DNA of 64,000 nt from Talinum fruticosum. Lineage: Eukaryota > Streptophyta > Magnoliopsida > Caryophyllales > Talinaceae. The notes below the pieces were generated by a model. The model did not search any database. It worked only from the letters and a program-made list of their open reading frames with translations, and was not told the DNA's origin. Below, in pieces: positions 46,635-58,198 of the stretch. Location: the NCBI GenBank assembly GCA_021018815.1, contig JAITYX010000049.1, positions 2,418,001 to 2,482,000 of the forward strand, given 5' to 3'. The position numbers were made by a program, and so were the translations under genes. Within the stretch, counting starts at the first letter, position 1. Every line of letters begins with the position of its first letter.

Positions 46635-47622
46635 AAATTAAATAAATAAACCATAGTTTGAAGGCTGATTTGGCTCCCTCGAGTTGTCCCACCTGCTGAT
46701 CCGGATCTTGAACCGGATCTTAAAACGTGACGGCGGTGACTAGATGAGGTTTTTTATGTGTTTTTGTGAAGGTAAGTGGGAAGATGTGTGTGACTGATAG
46801 AGTATTAGGGTTCGAATGTTGTTTGTCATGTCGGGAGGATTAGCTTAAAAAGACTAAGAGATCAAAATAAACTAATATTCAGTAGCTCTTAATTAGACTT
46901 CAGCAAGATAACGCATAGGAAAAATCCATCTCCTAAATAAGAGTCTAAGCTCTCTATTTATTGGAAATGATTAGGTCACAAATGACTTAGGGTTTCGAGT
47001 TGAAGCAACCGATCGAAATGAGCAAAAAATCGGCTGACGGAATCACAAAAATTGGACCAAATTAGGCTTGGACTGGATCCCGAGAATATTGTCGTGGTGC
47101 GCAACGCCGGACCTAAACGACGTCGTACTATCCCAGCTTCTTCCTTGTTGTAGCTAAACTCTAAGGTGAAAACGCAGCGTTTAGGGGCAAAATCGCTCGG
47201 AACGCAACGACCGGCCATGAGTGACGTTGTTTTGTGAAAATAAGCTTTGTGTCTCGATTGGACGTTTTGGAGAAAAATGCAGCGTTTTGGTGATGTTTAC
47301 CATGAAATGCGGCGCCAGCCAATGCAACGTCATATGGACGAGTTTAGTTCAATGTTTTGGTTGGATGTTGGTGATGAAACGCGACATTTTGAGCGTTGAA
47401 GGGCTCGTGCATGGCACCGGCCCGGAGTTGACTCTGGAGGGTTGACTCGGGCTTGGACCGTCCGAAGAAAAGGATTTTTGGACCCATCCAAGGCAAAAAG
47501 GTTTATTTTTGGTGCTAAAGGATTTTTGTGGTTTTCTGACTTCCATCACACCAATCGGATACCGATCGTGATCCAAATCCAAAAAAGGATTGGGATTTCA
47601 TCATTGGGCCGACAAAATAAAA

Positions 47623-49092
47623 TGAAGACTCGGATCCTAACTCTAAATATTTTATGAAAGACTCAAGTATAAACTTCTATCTCTCTTAAGTTTTATTACA
47701 ATTCCTTCGAGCTACATAGAAACTCATATCTAAGTTTTCATCACTATTCCGAGTGACTCACATATCACTTTGTTCTATATCTTCTCTACTGAGGTATTCT
47801 AACCTATTCAGAATCCACTTGGAACCACCGCATGATCATATAATTCTCTTAACACACTTTTTCTTAGTACTGATCGCGCTTGCTAACGTAAACCGAATTA
47901 CAATGTTAATTTAGTCCTCTAAGTCAATTTATTTCTTAGATGATTATTTGATAGATCAAGTTCATTTTCTCTAATTGATTAACTTGATTTTTCTAGGAGT
48001 TATTCTAAGTTGAGTTTGAATCTATTTGATATTAGACTCAAAATATTCCACTTCTCTAGGCCCAAGATAATTACACTCTTAATTACTCAAATTTAATTAA
48101 TATCTATGCCTAACTTAGGACAAAAGTATTTTATACTTTGAGAACCAATGTGGTCTACTTTTGTAGGTTATTCAAACAAAGCTAATCTATCTTTTTGAAT
48201 TTCAAAAGTAACTAGCTTCTAGGAGTTAAACACCGAGTAGACACTTTTAGCCAATTTTGGATAGGACTCGGACACCATGTCGAGTGCTGTCTGTTTCCAA
48301 AACCGGAAAACTCTAACGCTAGGCTCAACGGTGGTTTCCATCTTGCTTTTTAGACTACACCAGTTGATTGAAACACCTTTTGGAGCAAATAGTCGTTACC
48401 CAACGTTCACACTCCAACGGATCTTTTCGAGTGACTCGGAAAAGCCCTAACAATGGCTAGTAAAGACTTCATTTCGAAATCGGACTCAACGGCTAATCTG
48501 CTTGAACATCTATAAATAGAAGCCACTTCATAAGACTGGAAGATTGCTGAAAATATTTGATCAATAGACTGCCTAATTCTCTTAGTGCATCACTTACTTA
48601 ATCTTCTACTTACAACTCCAAGTATGTACTTAATATTTTCCGAGTTGTAAAGTCTTGTAATCAGTTACATACTTTTCTTACTTTACGAGTAAGGTCCCTC
48701 GACTAAGCTGTAAGGGTGAACTTAGCTCAATTGTCCCTAACTGTAAAGGTTATCTCGGTTAGGAAGTATTAGATCAAATAAGGTATCTTCCGAGTCTAGG
48801 AAAACATTATAAGGAATTGTCTAAGGGAGCAATTCGGTAGAGTCATTCCTTTGTATTTTGAGGATTCAAAACAGTGGATTTGACTTGGTGCTTGGATTAT
48901 CACCGTCCGTGGTTTTCTGCCCCAAAAGGGTTTCCACGTATTTCTAAGCATCTACATTTCTGAGTGCAATCTAGACTCGGACTCAGCTGTCTTTCTCTTT
49001 TAAAGCATAAATTGTCTAAGTTTGGTTAAATTTCCTCATCATCCTATTCACCCCCTCTAGGGTGACTTAGACTCTCCAAGAGCAAACCTTCA
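47623..49092 (+). repeat. 5' LTR of element D
   Basis: 1470 bp, TGAAGACTCGG to CAAACCTTCA. TATAAATAG at 48511-48519. It matches 56674-58150 closely. Several differences are CTG in one copy and CTA in the other (48005 against 57058). Confidence 0.94.
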
Positions 49093-49093
49093 A

Positions 49094-49107
49094 TTGGTAT
49101 TAGAGCC
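49094..49107 (+). other. primer binding site of element D
   Basis: TTGGTATTAGAGCC one base after the LTR, one change from the Met-tRNA-type TTGGTATCAGAGCC. Confidence 0.85.
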
Positions 49108-49152
49108 TACCCTTTTAAGAAAGATCTAACAATCCCAAGGTCTAAAGATCGG

Positions 49153-50940
49153 ATGGCTTAGAACATTGGAGAGTTCGATGAAGGAAGGTCTTCCACTGGA
49201 CCACCAAAGTTCAAAGGATCAAACTTTGTGCAGTGGAATACAGTGAAAATGTCTAGAACATCATCTAAGAAGGCAACTACATCCTAATGAAGATGGAAGG
49301 AACAAGATCTATGCCTAAAGAAAAATTGGAGTACACCAATAAAGAATCGAAAAGTTCGAAAAAACTTCAAAGCAATGAACATTCGATGTGTGCTATCGAC
49401 TCGAAGAGTACAACAAAGTGTTAACTCGCGACACAACCAAAGATGTGTGGGACACTCTTGTCAACACATACAAAGGAACAAGCCAAGTGAAACAGGCGAA
49501 AATAAGTTAGTATCTTCACAAATATGAGCTATTCAAGATGGAGCCGGAAGAAAACATCACTTAGATGTTTATTCGCTTCAATAAGATTACAAACAATCTC
49601 AAATCTAGGTAGAAAAATTTCCCACGAAGAAATGTGCGAAAAATTCTGAGAAGTCTACCAAAGAGGAGATAGGGTCCCAAGGTGACAACCCATCGAGGAA
49701 GCTCGGAACCTCTCTCAACTAAAGCCGGACCAACCGATTGGGAAGTTGCTTACCCATGAGATTCACCTGGAAGAAGAGGACACCAAGGTCAGCACCAAAA
49801 AGAACATTGTGCTCGAAGGCCTTAGAAAGTAGAGGGTAAAGTCCGAGTTCCTTAGACTCGGAAGAGGATCCAATGGCTCTCATTGCTCGAGGTTTCAAAA
49901 GAATGATGAAGCATAAGAAGTGGGAAAAGAGGCCAAAGGAAGAGTTCTGCAAGAAAGATAAGAAGGACAGAAAAGGTAAATATTCTTCCCCTTCAAAGTT
50001 GTCTTTAACTAAAAACTCTAGCTGTTTCGAATGTGGCAAGCAAAGATCACATAGTCAAGGACTATCCGAAGAGAAAGAAGGACAGAAAGAAGAAGAAGGC
50101 TATGATGGCCACATGGAGCGATGAAGACTCATCTGAAGAAGAAAATGATTCCGATGACTCAAAGTGTCTAATGGCACTAACGGACTCGAAGTTGAATCCG
50201 AGTCGGATGCTGACAATTCGGACACTGAGGAGACAAGTCCTCAGGAGCTAATTGAATACTTTCTCAAGTTCTCCAAAATTGATTTGGCTAAATATATTTA
50301 CACTTTGGAAAAAAAGTCCAATTCCGATTCTTCTCAGTTCAAATAACAACTTGAGTCTCTTACTTCGAAAGCAATTGCTTCAAAAATGAATTGGAAAAGC
50401 TGAGACTAACTCTGAAAGAACTCAAGACTAGTACTCGGGCTAATGAGACTAAGTCTAAGTCACTCGAAGAGAAAATGAGCATATGAAAAGAAAGCTCAAT
50501 AAGTCTCAAGAGATTGTTTTGAAATTTACTCAAGGTTAGAAAAACCTTGACATGTTTTTAGGCTCTCGGTGTGTCTCCTTCAGGAAAGAAGGACTTGGTT
50601 TTAACGAAGATGAGGAATCTAATTCCTAATCCAATCTTTTCAAGAAGGATTCCGGAACCGTGAAGTTCGGAAAGGCTAAGCATGGTCCTATTCATAAGAA
50701 TGAAAGGAGGATTGGACTAATACCAGCTTACAAGGGAAAACCTTCCCCACCTGTTTACAAAAGAAAAAATTTCAAAAGAAAGGGACACGGACTCGGTTTT
50801 CTAGACAAAAGACTCATAATCAAACCAAACCCAAAGTCATTCAAATCTGGGTTCCCAAGAGTCTTTTTCCTCATAAAAGGACCTCGAAAAGGGAGTTACT
50901 GGGTTCGTTAGAGGAAGTGAGAAGGGTTAGTGTGTTTCGA
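49153..50940 (+). pseudogene. gag of element D, frameshifted
   Basis: ATG 49153 is followed at once by an in-frame TAG where relatives have Gln or Arg. Core gag blocks are present in scattered frames: DTLVNTYKGTSQV (about 49450), the YLHKYELFKMEPEENIT equivalent (49510-49560), then LTHEIHLEEEDTKV (about 49750). The zinc knuckle begins NSSCFECG (50016) but frameshifts, continuing as DHIVKDYPKRKKD with its last Cys changed to Tyr (50042-50080). The acidic DEDSSEEENDSDDSK stretch, coiled-coil-like part and basic tail follow, as in the other copies. Confidence 0.85.
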
Positions 50941-53900
50941 CTTGCGGGTAACTTAGAAAATGACGAAAGGTCATTGGTACTTAGACAGTGGATGCTCACG
51001 CCACATGTCGGGAGATTCAACACTCTTTTTGAGTTAGAAGATTTTAAAGGTAGGAAAGTCACTTTCGGAGATGATAGTAAGGGCAAGATAGTTGGGATTG
51101 GCAAAATCGGTAAAGGAGACAACCTGGTCGAGTCTAGTTTATCTTGTCAAGGGATTAAAGTACAATCTGCTCAGCATTTCTCAATTGTGCGACAAAGGTC
51201 AAGAAGTAAGATTCATTCAAACCAACTCGCTACATTTGTGATACAACTACGAAGGAGACTAAGCTCTCATGTAAGAGGTCGAGTGATACCTATACCATTC
51301 CTCTATCTTATCCAAGTCAGAATTTATCTTCTTTAAAAGCATCATTGCATGATGATTCTTGGGCATGGCATCGTAGACTAGGTCATGTTAACACGCACAC
51401 TATCAAAAAGCTTGCATCTCATGATTTAGTTAGGGGTTTACCTAACTGTGCATTTAAGAAAGATAAAATCTGTGAAGCATGCACAAAAGGGAAATAAGTC
51501 GGATCATCTTTCAAACCTCTCAAAACTGTTTCCATATTCAAAGTGCTTAAATCGCTTCATATGGATTTATGTGGTGAAATCTCTGTGAAAAACCTTGGAG
51601 GTAAATCATATGTACTTGTTATTGTTGATGATTTTTCATGATTTAGCTGGGTTTGTTTTCTTAAGAACAAGAATGAAGCTTTCAAAGAGTTCAGCAAGAT
51701 CTGCAGAAAAATTCAAATAGAGTCTCGGACTCGGATTAGAAGAATTCGAACCGACCATGGAAGGAGTTTGACTACTCGGAATTTGTGGAGTTCTATGATA
51801 AGAACGGTATCTCTCAAAACTTCTTAGCACCTAGAACTCCTCAACATAATAAAGTAGTGGAGAGAAAGAACCGAACTCTTGAAGAAATAGGAAGGACAAT
51901 GATGATTGAAAATTATCTACCTTACTATTTACGGGCTAAGGCGATCAACACAAGCAAACTACACACCTGAATAGATGCCTCATCAAACCTATCTTGAAGA
52001 AAACTCCCTACGAGCTTTACAAGGAAAGAAGCCTAACATCTCATACTTCAAACCCTTTGGATGTAAGTGCTTTGTTCACAATAACGGTAAGGATCACTCG
52101 ACCAAGTTTGATGCTAGGTCAAATGAAGGTATATTTCGGGTTACTCATCTCATAGTAAAGCTTATTGTGTCTTTAACAAAAGAACTAACAAAGTGGAAGA
52201 AAGTATCCACGTTGTGTTTGATGAGATAGATCAAGAAAAACAAGTAAGTCAACCTTCTCAAAACTGAAACTCTATCGAGATGAAGATGATCTTGCTGAAG
52301 CCGAGCTCGGGAAGATTTAGAAGAAATTAACTCAGAATGAGGCAGCTCGGAACATCGTGACTCGGATCGAACCAGCTCAAGAGATAGCTCGTAACGCTGA
52401 AAGACAAACAAATAAGGAAACTCAGCAAGCTCAAACTATGGAAGATCAGCCAGTTCAACTAACAAATTTGGTGAACCGAGAGAACAGGTAAAGCATTCAA
52501 ATATGCATTCGAGTCACCCACTCAAGAACATTCTATCTCGACATTAATAGTGGGGTAAGAACTCATTCTTCTTTGCAAAATCTATGTGCATTCATTGCAT
52601 TCATATCATTAACAAAACCAAGAAATGCATTAGAGGCCCTAAATGAACCTGAATGGGTAGAGGCCATGTAAGAAGAGCTCAATCAATTTGAGAGAAACCA
52701 AGTCTAGACTCGACCAAACGACCTTCTACCTACCCAATTATAGGAACCAAATGGGTTTTCAAAAACAAACTGGATGAGGATGGGTTAGTAGTTAGAAATA
52801 AGGCTAGACTAGTTCCTCAAGGTTAAAATCAAGAGGAAGGAATTGATTGTGGGGAAACCTTTGCACCAGCTTGTTAGGATCGAAGTAATTAGAATCTTGT
52901 TGGCATTTGCATCTAGCATGAATATTAAGTTGTATCAAATGGATGTTAAATGTGGTTTTCTGAATGGTTTCATTCAAGAGGAAGTCCATGTTGAGCAACC
53001 CCTGGATTTGAAAACTCATAATTTCCAAATTATGTTTTCAAATTGCAAAAGGCTTTATATGGTCTTAAACAAGCTCCCAAAGCTTGGTATGAAAGACTGA
53101 GCAGTTTCTTGGTTGAAAATGATTTCAAAAGAGGTCAGATTGACAAAACTCTTTTTATAAAAACCAAGGGGAAAGATTTCCTCATTGCTTAAATTTATGT
53201 TGATGATATTATTTTTGGAGCTACTAATGAAAATCTCTGTCGAGAGTTTTCTCGAGTTAATGAGACATGAGTTCCAAATGAGTATGATGGGAGAGCTTAA
53301 TTTCTTTCTTAGTCTACAAATCAGACAAGATAAAGATGGAATCTATCTCCATCAATCTAAGTATACCACGGAGTTGTTGAAGAAGTAGAAGCTTCAAGAT
53401 GTGAAACCTGCAAGCAACACCCATGAGTAGCAGAGCATGAAACCGGACTCGGACGAAAAAGGTAAAGAAGTAGATCGAAACTCTATAGAGGTATGATTGG
53501 ATCTCTACTATATCTCACATCCAAGTAGGTCGGACATTATGTTTAGTGTATGTTTGTGTGCAAGATTTCAAGCTAATCCAAAAGAATCACATCTCACTGC
53601 AAGTGAAGAGGATTTTCGGATACCTTGCAGGAACTCGAAACTTAGTCTATGGTTTTCAAGAGACCGACCCTCACTGGATAATCAGATGTTGATAATGATG
53701 ATTACAAAATTGATAGAAAGAGTACATCAAGAGCATGCCAATTTCTGGGTTAATCCCTCATATCTTGGCACTCAAAGAAACAGAACTCAATTGCTCTATC
53801 AATCGCTGAAGCTGAGTACATTGCAGCTGGAGCTTGCTGTGCTCGGATTCTGTGGATCAAGCAACACTTGAAGGATTTTAGACTTTCATTCAAATCTAAC

Positions 53901-54133
53901 CCAATCAAATGTGACAATCAAAGTGCAATTAGAATTACTAAGAATCCAGTTCAGCACTTAAAGACAAAGCATATTGAGGTCGGTATCATTTTCCGAGAGA
54001 CCATTCCGAGAAAGGTAATATTTAACTTGAATTCATTCCTATGAAATTTCAGTTAGCTGATATTTTTACTAAGCCACTTAGTGAGGATTAGTTTTGTTTT
54101 ATTAGGAATGAGCTTGGCATGATTAATGCATGA
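50941..54133 (+). pseudogene. pol of element D: protease, integrase, RT, RNase H
   Basis: The protease motif Asp-Ser-Gly is intact here (GACAGTGGA at 50984-50992), followed by CSRHMSGDS and KIVGIGKIGKGDN. The integrase zinc region lies at 51360-51500 and the core at 51560-51910, including DHGR and APRTPQHN. A C-terminal part with GKKPNISYFKPFGCKCFVHN (52023-52085) and KVEESIHVVFDE follows. RT spans 52620-53420 with MDVKCGFLNGFIQEEVHVEQP (52941-53000) and YVDDIIFGAT (53196-53225), with a stop codon three codons before it. RNase H keeps CDNQSAI (53911) and ends at TGA 54131-54133. Frameshifts are numerous. Confidence 0.9.
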
Positions 54134-54601
54134 TTACATGTTTTACGTGTATAATTTCGACTTATACTTGATTAACGAATGGATCAGTTGACTTAAAAAT
54201 GAGACTAAGCCGTGAGTTAATTCCTTTTGAGTCGCTCGAAACCATATTGAGTCGGACTCAGTCTTTGAGCAAAATGGACACCAAACTTTTGAGATCATCT
54301 CTAGATGAATGGAGAATCTCGGAAAGATTTTTTTTAAAACTCTCTTTCTCTCTCTAACACGCGTCGGTATCAAAGAATTCGAACCATTAGATGAAAAAAC
54401 ACTCGGAATTGTAGCCATTGGACTATTGTACGTCATATCTGTCCGAGAATGCCAGTTGAATGTTAAGCAAGAAAGAAGGTTAAAGGACATTTCCGTCTTC
54501 TCTATTTGTAGCATCTACTCGTCTTCATTTCTTCACTTTGCGCCTTACTCTTTTCACATGAAATACTCTGCTCTCTCATACTCTTTCCTTGCTTTCAAAG
54601 T

Positions 54602-54643
<42 letters not shown>

Positions 54644-54657
54644 AGTAACCTCTCATA
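54134..54657 (+). other. pol to env-like spacer of element D
   Basis: Non-coding, with the promoter-like block (54415-54511). A pure (CT)n run at about 54603-54638 forms the leader before the env-like ATG. Confidence 0.6.
54415..54511 (+). promoter_or_regulatory. promoter-like block before env-like gene (element D)
   Basis: CCATTGGA (54415-54422), CGTCA (54431-54435) and a degraded TATA, TATTTGTAG (54503-54511), in the same order as in the other copies. A CT-rich leader leads to the ATG at 54658, 155 bp after the TATA position. Confidence 0.45.
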
Positions 54658-56260
54658 ATGCCTAAACAAGGTTCCACATCCGAGTTGATGGGGTCTCGCA
54701 ACTAAAAGGTCCGAAAGATAACTTAAGAGGGTGCGTCCGAACCCTCAAAAGTGTTTGTCGTCCAAGCACTTCACATTGGATGACAAATTCTTCAAGACAA
54801 CTTCCTTCTCTTGGCTCAAATTCATTCAAGAAATTGGAGTGTATAATTATTTATGCTTCAGCGACTTTATTTATCCACAACTTGTTGCTTGAGTTCCATG
54901 CCAACAAATCCTTTTACGGGGTGTCATCACCTCGAAAGTTCAAGGTAAGGTTGTTAGGATCAACCTCCCTCTTCTCTACAAACTTTTCAACGTCACCTCT
55001 CTTTTTCTCAATCCCAATCATATTCCTTTCCTAAAAATTGTCAATGACTTTTTCAACAAATTCACCAAAGAAGTGTCCGAGCACAGGAAAAACTTTTCTC
55101 CGACTCGGATGAAAAGTGAAGTCAAATTGCTCTGTTACATTCCGATGAGGACATTCTTTGCTCACTACTCGAGCAAGGAAAACCCAAACTCCGGGGTTCT
55201 CAAAGTCCTATTTAACATCATGGAGGGCTACGATGTAGACCTTTTTCCTTTCCTCATCGAGCGAGATGGCTCATGTGCTCGCTCAATCGAAGAAATCTGC
55301 TCCTTTCCCTTTTGGAGCCCTTCTCTCTCTTATCTTCAAATAATTTAAGATCACCCCTCCCTCATATCCCACTGCCGTTTCGAGTCGGCCATAGTTCCGG
55401 GTCGAAAAGAACTTCTAGGGTATGGATACCAGGAGGTTAAACCCGGTGAATGGGTTCACTCTTCCGGGTTGGAACTTGCCTCTCCTCCTCCCCGGACTCG
55501 GATTCAACCAGCACATCCATCCACTTCAGTTGGTCCCTCTTTTCTCAACCTCCTCTCTCTGCTAGAGCGTTTGCTACCTTGGTCGAAAGGCTCGCTTCAG
55601 CGGCCGACGAACTTCGATCGGTTGTTCGCTCTTTATCAAGCCTATTTTCCGTGGCATGATCATTAACCAAAAGACCGGCCGATCTTAGATTCGGGAGTGT
55701 CAATCCCCGATGTTTAAGTTCAAGGGCATTCTTGGCGAGCAACGTGAACGAGCTTCAAATCCTTCGGGAGCACGGGACGAAGGCTGCGTAGGACCCGGAT
55801 TCCTCCGACACATTTGAAGAGTCCTCCAGCTCAGCCAAGTCTACCTTTGATGAGGTAGAGGAAGAAGAAGAAACTGAAGTCGCAGACTAAGGCAGGTGAG
55901 GCTCGGCTCGAAGAGAAGAATATGGAGGAAGAAGGAGCAAAGGACGAGGCTGCTCCACCAAAAGACAAGGGTGCTTTAGAGCCAAAACTCGAGCTGATCT
56001 TCTCGGACCCCGATCCGAGTGGGTCGGACGATCGTTGGGAACGTTGGATAGTCCAAACTAGTTGGCTCGAAGCCCCTGTCATCTTTCAAGAGGATGAGCC
56101 GGAGGATGATATTGTCCCGACTCGACCACCCAAGTCGAGCCGTTTCTCAACATCCCGAGTGCTCTCGCCGCTGCACTCTACCACCTCTTCCCAAACATAC
56201 CAGGTGCAAGCGCACTACTCGTCCATCCTCCTCCGACCAACCAGCTCCACCGTCCTAATC
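54658..56260 (+). pseudogene. env-like gene of element D, frameshifted
   Basis: ATG 54658-54660 opens MPKQGST. The FIYPQLV block lies near 54865-54890 and the LLYKLFNVTSLF-type block near 54970-55000, in shifted frames. A middle segment (55073-55330) has FEILEGYDVDLFP-like sequence. The region 55440-55660 is Ser/Pro-rich. The C-terminal part (55795-56260) has a Ser-rich DTFEESSSSAKST stretch, then acidic residues and a DEAAPPKDKG segment. End set by comparison with element C. Likely inactive. Confidence 0.72.
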
Positions 56261-56661
56261 TATTTCCTTTTCTTGTTTTTTTTTTTTTTTGTCCAACACT
56301 AAGTGTATTCACTTTCAACTTTTCTTCCCTCCTTTTCTCTGAAACGCTAGGGGAGAAAAATAGAAACCTTGATGTTGTGCTTAGGGGGTTTCTCTCCTCT
56401 TTTTGTTGTACCGATTTTTTTTAATGAATGAATGTTATCATCTATCTTTTCTAAGCTTTGATCATTTCTGAGTTTCTTTTAACATTTATCTTATCTACTC
56501 GAAGTATGCGTTGGTTCTAATATTTGCTTATAAGTCATGCTTTGATCCGGAATTTTTTTATAATCTACATGCTCGATACGTAAGAAAACACGAGATCATT
56601 GGCACTCGAAAACCTAGTTTGTAATAACAAGTTTCTATCTTAAGAATGGAATGCCTTTCAT
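56261..56661 (+). other. 3' untranslated region of element D
   Basis: T-rich non-coding DNA with a T-run at 56278-56290 and the AGGGGAGAAAAATAGAAA block shared with element C. It ends in GGAATGCCTTTCATC before the polypurine tract, as in C. Confidence 0.6.
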
Positions 56662-56673
56662 CAAAAGGGGGAT
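56662..56673 (+). other. polypurine tract of element D
   Basis: CAAAAGGGGGAT directly before the TG of the 3' LTR. Confidence 0.8.
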
Positions 56674-58150
56674 TGAAGACTCGGATTCTAACTCTAAATA
56701 CTTTATGAAAGACTCAAGTATAAACTTCTATCTCTCTTAAGTTTTTATTACAATTCCTTCGAGCTACATAGAAACTCATATCTAAGTTTTCATCACTCGT
56801 TATGAGTGACTCACATATCACTTTGTTCTATATCTTCTCTACTGAGGTATTCTGACCTATTCAGAATCCACTTGGAACCACCGCATGATCAAATAATTCT
56901 CTTAACGCACTTTTTCTTAGTACTTGATTGTGTTTACTAACGTAAACCGAATTAAAGTGTTAATTCAGTCCTCTAAGTCAATTTATTTCTTAGATGATTA
57001 TTTGATAGATCAAGTTCATTTTCTCTAATGGATTAACTTGATTTTTCTAGGAGTTATTCTGAGTTGAGTTTGAACCTATTTGATATTAGACTCAAAATAT
57101 TCCACTTCTCTAGGCCCAAGATAATTACACTCTTAATTACTCAAATTTAATTAATATCTTTGCCTAACTTAGGACAAAAATATTTTATACTTTGAGAACC
57201 AATGTGGTTTACTTTTGTAGGTTATTCAAACAAAGCTAATCTATCTTTTTGAATTTTAAAAGCAACGAGCTTCTAGCCGTTAAACACCAAGCAGACAGTT
57301 TTAGCCAATTTTGGACGAGGACTTAGACACCGTGTCGGGGTTGTCTGTTTCCAAAACTAGAAAACTCCAACGCTAGGCTCAACGAGTGGTTTCCATCTTG
57401 CTTTTCGGACTACACCAGTTGATTGAAACACCTCTTTGAAGCAAATAGTCTGTTACCCAACGTTCACACTCCAATGGATATTTTATGAGCGACTCGGAAA
57501 ATCCCTAACAACGGCTAGTAAAGATTTCGGTTCGTAAATCAAACTCAACAACTAATCTGCTTGGACATTTATAAATAGAAGTCACTTCACAAGACTTGAA
57601 GATTGCTGAAAATATTTGATCAATAGATTGCCTAATTCTCTTAGTGCATTACTTACTCAATCTTCTACTTACAATTCCAATTTCGTACTTAATATTTTCC
57701 AAGTTGTAAAGTCTTATAATCAATTACATACTTTTCTTACTTTACGAGTAAGGTCCCTTGACTGAGCTGTAAGGGTTAACTCAGCTCATTTGTCCCTAAC
57801 TTTAAAGGTTATCTTAGTTAAGAAGTACTAGATCGGATAAGATAACTTCGAGTCTAGGAAAACATTATAAGAAATTGTCTAAGGGAGCAATTCGATAGAG
57901 GCGAGTCTTTTGTATTTTGAGGATTCAAAATATTGGATTTGACTTGGTGCTTGGATTAGCATTGTCCATGGTTTTCTGCCCTAGGAGGGTTTCCACGTAT
58001 TTACGAGCGTCTACATTTCGAGTGCAATCTAGACTCAAATTCAGCTATCTTTCTCTTTCAAAGCATAAATTGTCTAAATTTGTTTAAATTTCCTCATCAC
58101 CCTATTCACCCCCTCTAGGGTGACTTAGACTCTAAAGGAGCAAATCTTCA
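56674..58150 (+). repeat. 3' LTR of element D
   Basis: 1477 bp, TGAAGACTCGG to GCAAATCTTCA. TATAAATAG at 57570-57578. Confidence 0.94.
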
Positions 58151-58198
58151 TAAAATACATAAATAAAAGAGATAAGGATGACACGTTTTAGGTGTCTA

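Larger units (their letters stand above)
47623..58150 (+). mobile_element. element D: full-length SIRE-like copia retrotransposon
   Basis: Plus-strand element of 10,528 bp with the perfect 5-bp duplication TAAAA (47618-47622 and 58151-58155). Components: 5' LTR 47623-49092, PBS 49094, gag 49153, protease to RNase H ending 54133, spacer, env-like gene 54658, PPT 56662-56673, 3' LTR 56674-58150. It lies in the outer part of the LTR of element U. The two LTRs are very similar, and large insertions are absent. Reading frames are nonetheless broken throughout. Confidence 0.95.
42141..58198 (-). mobile_element. 5' LTR of Tat-like element U, in pieces
   Basis: The LTR pieces are 42141-43069, 45046-45074, 46640-47622 and 58156-58198, all minus strand. 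Joined in that order they match the reverse complement of the uninterrupted family LTR at 43070-45040 from end to end. The pieces are separated by a same-family solo LTR, a SIRE-like solo LTR and element D. The inner end is TGAACC next to the PBS, and the outer end is TTTTAGGTGTCTA at about 58198. Beyond lies DNA with no element homology. Confidence 0.82.

Noticed and set aside
50900..50960. Apparent TAG/TGA recoding signal between gag and protease
   Set aside because: One frame reads stops at this junction in all copies, but the neighbouring frame (GSLEEVRRVSVF) is open through it in element A. The stops therefore come from a frameshift upstream and are not a conserved recoding site.
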